Source: Bacteroidetes bacterium GWE2_42_24 (lineage in GTDB: Bacteria > Bacteroidota > Bacteroidia > Bacteroidales > TTA-H9). From it: a stretch of DNA of 64,000 bases. Below are positions 1-7,174 of this stretch, piece after piece. The number at the start of each line of letters is the position of its first letter. The stretch's first letter is position 1. The notes below the pieces were generated by a model. The model was not told where the DNA came from. It ran no database searches and saw only the letters and a list, made by a program, of their open reading frames with translations. The stretch covers positions 62,334 through 126,333 of the forward strand of contig MEOA01000009.1 of the NCBI GenBank assembly GCA_001768515.1. The letters run 5' to 3'. The position numbers and the translations under genes are program-made.

Positions 1-357
1 AACACCACCTTTTTGGTCAACGGTACCGCGCCCCCAAACGAACCCGTCGGTTATCTCACCCGAGAAGGGAGCTTTATCCCAATTTGCAGCATTTCCAACA
101 TCAACAGTATCTATGTGGCCATCGATGGCAAGTATGACGGGTCCATGGCCTATGCGTCCGATGACATTGCCCAGTCCATCGAGCCTTATCTCTTCAAACC
201 CGGCTTCTTTCATCTGGCGCATCAGGGCTTTCTGGACATTACCCTCCTCACCGCTCAACGATTTAATACGGACCAGTTCGGCAAGATTCGAAGCTGTGTA
301 GTGGCTGTATTTTTCGGCAAGCTGATGAATTTTTTCGGCTAATTCGTTTTTTTTCAT
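1..357 (-). CDS. ygeY: YgeY-type M20 family hydrolase, N-terminal part (runs off left edge)
   Basis: Reading the minus strand from an ATG at 357 gives 119 uninterrupted codons that run out of the window. The product starts MKKNELAEKIHQLAEK and contains the M20/ArgE zinc-binding signature GHIDTV around residue 80, followed by a WGRGTVDQKGG segment, the region of the next metal ligands. This is the arrangement of YgeY, the selenium-metabolism-linked hydrolase related to acetylornithine deacetylases and found in purine/selenium gene clusters. Its substrate is not firmly known; deacylation or amide hydrolysis of a ring-opened purine product is the usual inference. It lies 80 bp downstream of the MocA-like gene on the same strand, so the two are probably co-transcribed. 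Family assignment is good; the missing C-terminus cannot be checked. Confidence 0.88.
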   Translation of the reverse strand, partial: MKKNELAEKIHQLAEKYSHYTASNLAELVRIKSLSGEEGNVQKALMRQMKEAGFEEIRLDGLGNVIGRIGHGPVILAIDGHIDTVDVGNAANWDKAPFSGEITDGFVWGRGTVDQKGGV

Positions 358-437
358 AGTGATATGTTTTTATAGAATTGCAATTCCATGGGCAGATGCC
401 AGTCTTTACTAAAACTCAAAGGTAAACAGAATGAAAT

Positions 438-1025
438 CTATTTCAAAGCTAGGGGGAAAAAGGAGTTATATGTTTCCGGGGTATTTATATTTACGAGAAT
501 ATGCCGATCGGAGCAATGCAATTCAGCAGACGGGAATCCGTGGAGCAGCTCTTTGAAATCACAGTCGGCATGCCCGGTTCTGAGCATGTTGAGCACGGCG
601 GGTCCCAGGAGCAGCGGATGACCTCTTTTTTTTTGAAATACCGGAACCACATAGTCGGCGGTATCGCGGAGGTGCCACATCTGATCGATCAGGTCAGCCG
701 TTGTAAAGGGGTTATCTACGTTCTGAAGAAACGCATGGGTGCCATCATCCATTGCAGAAATACCCAGTTCAACAGACCTTATCCGTCCGGCCCCGGGATT
801 GTTGTTTCCGATCAGCACGCATTCCCCGGCGGCCGCATGGAAGGCAAATTCATCTAAATGGCCGGGGTTCATCACCACCACAATACGGCTGATTCCGGCT
901 TTCAGGTAAACCGAGATCAGGGCTTCAAGAAAACAATGCCTGGCGTTGAAAGGCAACCTCCATTTAGGCTGTCCCATTCTGGAGCTTTCACCTGCTGCCA
1001 ATATGATGGCTATTGCATTGACCAT
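438..1025 (-). CDS. mocA: MocA/YgfJ-like molybdenum cofactor nucleotidyltransferase
   Basis: A 195-residue NTP-transferase. Residues 8-22 carry the nucleotide-binding loop LAAGESSRMGQPKW, typical of MobA/MocA proteins. MocA enzymes attach CMP to molybdopterin to make the cytosine dinucleotide cofactor used by xanthine-dehydrogenase-family hydroxylases; the YgfJ subgroup sits in selenium-dependent hydroxylase clusters. The divergent operon here encodes exactly such a hydroxylase, so it is the obvious client. Start ATG at 1025 leaves a 152-bp divergent spacer to ygfK. Later conserved parts include NVDNPFTTADLI (metal-binding Asp region) and KRGHPLLLG. CTP rather than GTP preference is inferred from the context and subgroup, not from a diagnostic residue I can prove. 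Confidence 0.85.
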   Translation of the reverse strand: MVNAIAIILAAGESSRMGQPKWRLPFNARHCFLEALISVYLKAGISRIVVVMNPGHLDEFAFHAAAGECVLIGNNNPGAGRIRSVELGISAMDDGTHAFLQNVDNPFTTADLIDQMWHLRDTADYVVPVFQKKRGHPLLLGPAVLNMLRTGHADCDFKELLHGFPSAELHCSDRHILVNINTPETYNSFFPLALK

Positions 1026-1144
1026 GGATATATTATAGTATTTGAGCTGATGATGTTCGTCATAATGGATCCAAAGTACCGCAAAAAATGCATTCGATTT
1101 TCAGTAAATTGTACAAAATGTAACCGGAAATGGTGAGTTTACAT

Positions 1145-1152
1145 TAAATTTG
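1145..1152 (+). promoter_or_regulatory. Bacteroidota -7 promoter box upstream of ygfK
   Basis: TAAATTTG matches the Bacteroidota sigma-A -7 consensus TAnnTTTG and lies 26 bp before the ygfK ATG, giving a short leader. No convincing -33 TTG at the usual spacing is visible. It would drive the whole 1178-13692 run. Confidence 0.5.
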
Positions 1153-1177
1153 ACTGGCAATAGACAAATACATTGCC

Positions 1178-4100
1178 ATGACAGATCAATTTGTACCGAT
1201 TCCCTTTTCCCGGTTGGTTTCACTTTCGCTCTCGCAGATACGGAAGGGGGAGTTTCTGGGTATCCCCAGTGAAAAGTTTTACCGGCCGGGTGATGGAAAG
1301 CTATCTACTGTACGTTTCGGCAAGCTGATTGATACGCCCCTTGGTGTTGCTGCAGGGCCACACAGCCAGTTGGCCCAGAATATTGTAGCGGCCTGGTTAT
1401 GCGGCGCAAGATACATTGAGTTAAAAACCATTCAGACGCTTGATCAGTTGACGGTTAGCAAGCCCTGTATCGATATGCAGGATGAAGGCTACAACTGCGA
1501 ATGGTCGCAGGAATTGAGGCTTGAAGAATCATTCAGCCAATATCTCGATGCCTGGATACTGATTCACATTCTGCACCATGAGCTGGGCTTTCAGGGTGCT
1601 GCTTCCGACACGATGGTTTTTAACATGAGCGTGGGGTATAACCTGGAGGGCATCCTGAAGCCAAATGTGCAGAAGTTCTTCACCCGGATGGCCGATTGCC
1701 ATGAGTTGATGGCTCAGAAACTAAAACAGATAAAAGATATCTATCCACAAATACATCAACTCTCAATACCTGATTGCATCTCTGATAACGTAACCCTGTC
1801 GACGATGCATGGTTGCCCTCTCGATGAGATTGAGAAAATAGGGTTGTACCTGATCAGGGAAAAGCGTTTGCATACAGTTGTCAAATTGAATCCCACCTTG
1901 CTGGGGTCATCTGAAGTAAGATCAATACTGAACGGCAAGTCAGGTTTTAAAACACCTGTTCCTGATGAGGCTTTTGAACACGACCTCAAATATACCGATG
2001 CTCTGGCAATTATCAATTCATTGCAGGAGGCAGCAGCGGGTGTGGGCGTCTGCTTTGGGCTTAAGTTAACCAATACACTGGAGAGTTTGAATTTTAAAAC
2101 AACCTTCAGTTCATTGGAAAAACAGATGTATATGAGTGGCAGGGCTCTGCATCCGATAGCCGTCAATCTGGCAGCAAAATTAAGGAGTGTTTTCGGAGAG
2201 GGTTTGGACATTTCCTTCTCGGCAGGAGTTGATGCGTTTAATGTATCCGATGTTCTGGCCGCCCGGTTATGTCCTGTTACTGTCTGCTCCGATTTGCTGA
2301 AGCCCGGGGGCTATGCACGATTGCATCAGTATATTGAAAATATTACAAGTAGAATTAATGATTCCGGATATTCAACAATGAGAGGTTTCATGGATTCTCA
2401 ACCAGACGACACATTAGCTTTGTACGCTGATGCGGTTGTAAATAGTACATATTACCGGAAATCTTTTCGGGAACCATCGATTAAAACAGCCCGTACGTTG
2501 ATGCCGTTTGATTGTATTCACGCCCCCTGCGTGAACGCCTGTCCTACGAATCAGGACATTCCCGGGTATCTTTACCATGCCTCTCAGGGCGATTTTGAAA
2601 GGGCTTTCGGAGTCATCCTGCGGACGAATCCTTTTCCCGGTGTAACAGGTTCGGTATGCGACCATGAATGTCAGACGCGATGCACGCGGATAAATTATGA
2701 TAACCCGTTGGCCATACGTGAAGTGAAGCGTTATATTGCCTCAAAGTTCAGGAAAGAGGGATTCCCGGAAATATTGCCTGCAGGAGGTATGCCTAAGGTT
2801 GCGGTTATCGGGGCTGGTCCTTCAGGATTATCGTGTGCATGGTATTTGCGGCAGGCAGGTTTTTGCGTTACTGTATATGAGGCCGGTGCGAAGGCTGGCG
2901 GGATGGTCTCCAGCGTAATTCCCGATTTCAGAATCGATGAACAGACCTTGCAGGGCGATCTTGACAGGATCGTTTCTTCGGGTGTTGAGATTAAATATAA
3001 TCAACGGGTTGACAAGCGGCTGTTGGAGGAGCTCGTATCATCGGGGCAGTTCGTTTATATCGCCACGGGTGCTCCTTCGGCAAAACCGATTGGGTTGCCG
3101 GGTGATGATTCTGACGGAGTGTTAAACCCGCTTGGTTTTCTGGAGCAGTGTAAAGCCGGCAAGGTTGGTCATGGCAACAGCCATGTAGTTGTTGTGGGCG
3201 GAGGCAATACTGCCATGGATGTGGCACGTGCTGCCAAACGAACGCTGGCACTGAATGGTACTGTAACTTTGATCTATCGTCGTAGCCGCGGGGAAATGCC
3301 TGCCGATGAAGAAGAAATTCTTGCCGCACTGGCAGAAGGGGTGAAGCTGATCGGGATGTATGCCCCTGTTGAGATTCTTCAGAAGGATGGACACGTGTCC
3401 GGTATCAGGTGTAGGCCTACGATCTTCGCTGGTCTTGATGAAAAAGGAAGAAGAAAGACCGTGATTGCAGGGGGGGCTGATTTTGTCGTCAATGCCGGGG
3501 TGGTGATTCCTGCGCTGGGACAATCATTGGATAATCCTCTGGCTGATCCTGCACTGTTAAAGACCAAAAGGAATGGCTATGCGACGCAGATACAGGGCGT
3601 ATTCATCGGTGGGGATGCCCGCAATGGCGCTGCCAACATCATCGGTGCTGTGGCTGATGGTAAGAATGCTGCCCGAAGCATAGCAGCAGAAGCTCTTGGC
3701 AGATTCCCCAACCTTTTTGCTGAACATCAGCGAAATACGAAAACGCGGGATCTGCTGCTGAAAAAATCTGTCAGGCAGTTTAGTCCTGTCACAACTGATG
3801 CAGATACTGGGCAACAGCCGTTGATTACAAGCGATGAACAAGCGATAACCGAGGCTTCGCGTTGTTTGTTATGCGATGAAATTTGCAATGTCTGCGTTAC
3901 TGTTTGCCCAAATCTCGCCAATCAGGGTTACGAAACGGAACCTGTTGAATTCTTTCTGAAAAAGGCGGTCAGGCAGGATGATGGTAGTGCCGGAATTGTA
4001 GCGGATGATCAGTTTGTGGTGAGTCAGCGTTATCAGGTATTCAATATTGGTAACTTTTGTAATGAATGTGGTAATTGCACCACGTTTTGCCCTACATCGG

Positions 4101-4447
4101 GATCACCCTATCGGGACAAGCCCACATTCTGGCTTACCCCCGAAAGTTTTGAGTCGGCAGAAGAAGGTTTTTTCATTGCTGAAGAGGACGATGAAATTAT
4201 TATCATCAGAAAGAGAACTGATGGATCAACGGTGGTGCTGCGGCAAAAGGCCAATGTCTATGAATGGGATTCTTCTGTTTTTTCGGCAACCCTTGACAGG
4301 TTGACCTTTGAACCCATAAATGTTACTTTTCATGATCATGCTGTTCCGGAAGCCGGTTTGCAGGAAGCTGCCCGGTTGCGTACCCTGCTTGATGTGCACA
4401 AAGTTTTATCAGTAATTCAGAAAAATATTAATACTGTTCAACCATGA
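1178..4447 (+). CDS. ygfK: YgfK-like FeS/flavin oxidoreductase (putative selenate reductase subunit)
   Basis: A 1089-residue multidomain protein, close to the roughly 1030 residues of E. coli YgfK. Residues 1-420 resemble a dihydroorotate/dihydropyrimidine-dehydrogenase TIM barrel. A Cys-rich GltD/DPYD-type Fe-S segment starts near residue 446 (CIHAPCVNACP, then CDHECQTRC). Two Rossmann fingerprints follow: VAVIGAGPSGLSCAW near 541 for FAD and VVVVGGGNTAMDVARAA near 670 for NAD(P)H. The C-terminus has two more Cys clusters, CDEICNVCVTVCP near 900 and CNECGNCTTFCP near 960, suggesting [4Fe-4S] clusters. It likely shuttles electrons between NAD(P)H and a small-molecule substrate or the adjacent hydroxylase. 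The historical selenate-reductase name is weakly supported; a role in anaerobic purine breakdown fits the neighbours better. Its TGA overlaps the next ATG (ATGA). Confidence 0.9.
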   Translation: MTDQFVPIPFSRLVSLSLSQIRKGEFLGIPSEKFYRPGDGKLSTVRFGKLIDTPLGVAAGPHSQLAQNIVAAWLCGARYIELKTIQTLDQLTVSKPCIDMQDEGYNCEWSQELRLEESFSQYLDAWILIHILHHELGFQGAASDTMVFNMSVGYNLEGILKPNVQKFFTRMADCHELMAQKLKQIKDIYPQIHQLSIPDCISDNVTLSTMHGCPLDEIEKIGLYLIREKRLHTVVKLNPTLLGSSEVRSILNGKSGFKTPVPDEAFEHDLKYTDALAIINSLQEAAAGVGVCFGLKLTNTLESLNFKTTFSSLEKQMYMSGRALHPIAVNLAAKLRSVFGEGLDISFSAGVDAFNVSDVLAARLCPVTVCSDLLKPGGYARLHQYIENITSRINDSGYSTMRGFMDSQPDDTLALYADAVVNSTYYRKSFREPSIKTARTLMPFDCIHAPCVNACPTNQDIPGYLYHASQGDFERAFGVILRTNPFPGVTGSVCDHECQTRCTRINYDNPLAIREVKRYIASKFRKEGFPEILPAGGMPKVAVIGAGPSGLSCAWYLRQAGFCVTVYEAGAKAGGMVSSVIPDFRIDEQTLQGDLDRIVSSGVEIKYNQRVDKRLLEELVSSGQFVYIATGAPSAKPIGLPGDDSDGVLNPLGFLEQCKAGKVGHGNSHVVVVGGGNTAMDVARAAKRTLALNGTVTLIYRRSRGEMPADEEEILAALAEGVKLIGMYAPVEILQKDGHVSGIRCRPTIFAGLDEKGRRKTVIAGGADFVVNAGVVIPALGQSLDNPLADPALLKTKRNGYATQIQGVFIGGDARNGAANIIGAVADGKNAARSIAAEALGRFPNLFAEHQRNTKTRDLLLKKSVRQFSPVTTDADTGQQPLITSDEQAITEASRCLLCDEICNVCVTVCPNLANQGYETEPVEFFLKKAVRQDDGSAGIVADDQFVVSQRYQVFNIGNFCNECGNCTTFCPTSGSPYRDKPTFWLTPESFESAEEGFFIAEEDDEIIIIRKRTDGSTVVLRQKANVYEWDSSVFSATLDRLTFEPINVTFHDHAVPEAGLQEAARLRTLLDVHKVLSVIQKNINTVQP

Positions 4448-5913
4448 TTGAAACCATCACCCAAATTGTAGATCCTGCCATCAGGGCCAAGGCTGCCCGA
4501 CGGTTTAAAGAGCGTGGAATTGTGCTTCCCACCTTTTCGCAGATGCGACATCCGGAGCAGATACCTGACGAAATTCATCAAAGACTGAAATCAGTGGGGT
4601 TATGGGATCTTAATCCCCTGAATCTTTACCGGATCACCTGGAAGAACGAACCAGTTGCCAGAGGCGGAGGCTTTGGAGGTGTGAATTATCTGGAGCTACC
4701 CTCCGAACTCACAGGGGTAAAAGCCAGGATTGTGCTGTTGGTAGGAAAATGGTTTCCGACAGGTGCCCATAAAGTGGGAGCGGCCTATGGTTGTCTGGCA
4801 CCACGGATTATCACCGGTCAGTTTGATCCCACCCATCATAAGGCAGTCTGGCCGTCGACGGGGAATTATTGCCGTGGTGGGGCATTCGATTCTGTGTTAA
4901 TGGGATGTACTGCTGTGGCTATTCTTCCCCGTGAGATGAGCCGCGAGCGGTTTGAATGGCTCAGGGAGGTTGGTTCTGAAGTCATTGCAACTGCCGGATG
5001 TGAATCGAATGTGAAAGAAATCTATGATAAATGCTGGGAACTGCGGCGAACAAAGCCTGATTATATCATCCTGAACCAGTTCGATGAGTTTGGTAATCCT
5101 GTGTGGCATTACAATGTTACAGGGCCGGCTCTCGAAGAAGTATTTAATGAATTGAAGGGTTCTTCGTCATCATTGGCGGCTTATGTCAGCAACACCGGGT
5201 CGGCGGGTACGATTGCGGCAGGAGATTACCTGAGGACTAAGTTTCCGCATCTGAGGGTAGTGGCTTCTGAGGCGCTTCAATGCCCCACGCTTCTGCAAAA
5301 TGGTTTTGGCGGCCACAGGATTGAAGGGATCGGAGACAAACATGTCCCCTGGGTTCACAATGTAAAAAATACCGATGTGGTTACAGCTATCGACGACGAA
5401 GCCTGTATGCGGCTGCTTCGCCTCTTCAATGAACCTGCCGGTATCAGCTGGCTGAAAGAGAATGGTATTACCCCGGGAATAGCCGATAAGCTGCAGCTTA
5501 TTGGTATTTCAGGGATTGCAAACTTGCTGAGCGCCATCAAAACGGCAAAACAGTTTGAGATGAATAACGATGATATAATTCTCTCTATCGCAACCGATAG
5601 TGTCGAGCTTTACGGATCACGTCTGCAGGAACTTCGTGCCGGGCGGGGTGAATACACGGCCATGCAAGCCGGGCGTGATTTTGAGGGCTGCCTGATGGCC
5701 GAATCGACGGGTAACATGAAAGAGCTTACTTATGCTGACCGCAAGGCCATTCATAATCTTAAGTATTTTACATGGGTCGAACAGCAGGCGAAACCCGTAG
5801 AAGAACTGAATCAATTGTGGTATGATCGCAATATCTGGGCTGATCTCTTCGGGCAGGCTGCCATTTGGGATACCATGATTGAGGATTTTAACAGGGAAGT
5901 GGCCAAAAGCTAA
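4444..5913 (+). CDS. PLP-dependent fold-type II lyase/synthase-like enzyme (489 aa)
   Basis: The sequence belongs to the tryptophan-synthase-beta/cysteine-synthase superfamily. The PLP lysine is probably Lys110 in PTGAHKVGAAYG. The segment STGNYCRGGAFDS looks like the substrate-carboxylate (asparagine) loop, and a Gly-rich SNTGSAGTIAAGDYL segment likely binds phosphate. It is clearly longer than a cysteine synthase (about 310 aa) or diaminopropionate ammonia-lyase YgeX (about 400 aa). In comparable selenium/purine clusters YgeX occupies this functional slot, so this protein may be a beta-elimination enzyme acting on an amino acid product of ring cleavage. That is inference; the exact substrate is unknown. 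Translation is coupled to ygfK by a 4-bp overlap. Confidence 0.75.
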   Translation: MIETITQIVDPAIRAKAARRFKERGIVLPTFSQMRHPEQIPDEIHQRLKSVGLWDLNPLNLYRITWKNEPVARGGGFGGVNYLELPSELTGVKARIVLLVGKWFPTGAHKVGAAYGCLAPRIITGQFDPTHHKAVWPSTGNYCRGGAFDSVLMGCTAVAILPREMSRERFEWLREVGSEVIATAGCESNVKEIYDKCWELRRTKPDYIILNQFDEFGNPVWHYNVTGPALEEVFNELKGSSSSLAAYVSNTGSAGTIAAGDYLRTKFPHLRVVASEALQCPTLLQNGFGGHRIEGIGDKHVPWVHNVKNTDVVTAIDDEACMRLLRLFNEPAGISWLKENGITPGIADKLQLIGISGIANLLSAIKTAKQFEMNNDDIILSIATDSVELYGSRLQELRAGRGEYTAMQAGRDFEGCLMAESTGNMKELTYADRKAIHNLKYFTWVEQQAKPVEELNQLWYDRNIWADLFGQAAIWDTMIEDFNREVAKS

Positions 5914-5923
5914 ATGTCCTTTT

Positions 5924-7174
5924 ATGATGAAGTATCATTTTAGATGTTCTGATTGTGGCACAGAATATCACGAGCCATTTCTCTATCTCTGCCCCAGTTG
6001 TTCCTTCCTTAACCGGGATGACAGGCCTCCTGCCGGTGTATTACTTACAGTCTATCCTTATGAAAAGATTGCCGGAAAACTGTCAGGGCAAAGGTTGTTT
6101 GATGAATTGAGACTACAGCATTTCCTGCCTTTATTACCTATAAATTCTGAAGAAAGCCTGGGGGTGTTAAGGGTAGGTAATACGCCCCTGTATGAAGCCG
6201 GGCATCTGGCTGAACTTCCTCAGAGTGCAAGGGTACTGGTTAAAGATGATTCCCAGAACCCAACGTTTTCATTCAAGGACAGGGCATCACAACTGGTTTC
6301 GGCCTGGGCAAAGGAGCATGATATCCATACCATTGTCACTGCTTCGACCGGGAATGCGGGCTCTTCGCTGGCAGGTATCTGTGCGTCACAACGGCAACGG
6401 GCCGTTGTCTTTGCTCCGGCTACTGCCCCACCGGCCAAGCTCCTTCAGATGGTGATGTATGGTGCTACCACAATCTTAGTGAATGGCAATTACGACGCTG
6501 CCTTTGAATTAAGCCTGAAGGCCACTACTCATTTTGGCTGGTTTAACAGGAATACGGCTTATAATCCTTTTACCATAGAAGGGAAAAAAATTGTGGCGTT
6601 TGAGCTTTATCAACAAACGTGCGGGAAATTACCTGAATATATATTTGTTCCTGTTGGTGATGGCGTCATTCTTTCAGGGTTGTATAAAGGTTTTGAGGAT
6701 CTTCTGAAACTCGGTATCATTAGTCATATTCCAATAGTTGTAGCTGTGCAGAGTGAGCAAAGCGACAACCTGGTGAGAAACCTTGATGCTGATGAATTTC
6801 TTATCAGACCTGCTACCACTATTGCCGACTCTATCTCTGTCGATGTCCCCAGAAATTTCCGGATGGCTGCAGGATTCCTAAAACGTTATGACGGGGAGCA
6901 TATGACAGTCAGCGATGAATCGATTGCTATTGCTGCTGAAAAGCTGGCCCGAACAACTGGTATATTTACAGAACCAGCCGGGGCAGCGGCTGTAGCGGGT
7001 TTGCTGAAATGGATCGATGAGGGGAGGCTGAAGGCTGATGAAACAGCCCTGATATTGGCAACAGGCAGTGGTTTGAAAGATATCTGTACACCCTTGAAAC
7101 ATGTGATAATGCCAGAACCCATTACACCTGACCTTGATTCGTTGATACACTATCTGAATAAAACCGGAAGCTAA
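5924..7174 (+). CDS. Threonine-synthase-like PLP enzyme with N-terminal zinc ribbon
   Basis: A 416-residue fold-type II PLP protein. I chose the ATG at 5924 because it lies 10 bp after the previous stop and starts directly before a zinc-ribbon-like FRCSDCGTEY...LCPSC motif, a feature of many threonine synthases. The PLP lysine is in FSFKDRA near residue 118; STGNAGSSLAG is the substrate loop; PVGDGVILSGLYKG is a phosphate-binding segment; LATGSGLKD lies at the C-terminus. Classical threonine synthase acts on O-phosphohomoserine, but no thrA/thrB neighbours exist and the gene is locked into the purine operon (TAATG junction with the next gene). A catabolic dehydratase or beta-elimination role is therefore possible. 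Family certain, substrate unknown. Confidence 0.8.
   Translation: MMKYHFRCSDCGTEYHEPFLYLCPSCSFLNRDDRPPAGVLLTVYPYEKIAGKLSGQRLFDELRLQHFLPLLPINSEESLGVLRVGNTPLYEAGHLAELPQSARVLVKDDSQNPTFSFKDRASQLVSAWAKEHDIHTIVTASTGNAGSSLAGICASQRQRAVVFAPATAPPAKLLQMVMYGATTILVNGNYDAAFELSLKATTHFGWFNRNTAYNPFTIEGKKIVAFELYQQTCGKLPEYIFVPVGDGVILSGLYKGFEDLLKLGIISHIPIVVAVQSEQSDNLVRNLDADEFLIRPATTIADSISVDVPRNFRMAAGFLKRYDGEHMTVSDESIAIAAEKLARTTGIFTEPAGAAAVAGLLKWIDEGRLKADETALILATGSGLKDICTPLKHVIMPEPITPDLDSLIHYLNKTGS

Noticed and set aside
13-342. Open plus-strand frame of 109 codons at the left edge
   Set aside because: The opposite strand encodes a clear M20 hydrolase with the GHIDTV metal motif over the same bases; the plus frame is its shadow.
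501-1136. Plus-strand frames across the MocA gene
   Set aside because: They overlap the strongly recognisable minus-strand nucleotidyltransferase and show no family features.
5924-7174. Plain biosynthetic threonine synthase
   Set aside because: The fold fits, but the gene is embedded in a catabolic operon without thrA/thrB, so the biosynthetic label is not safe; reported as threonine-synthase-like.
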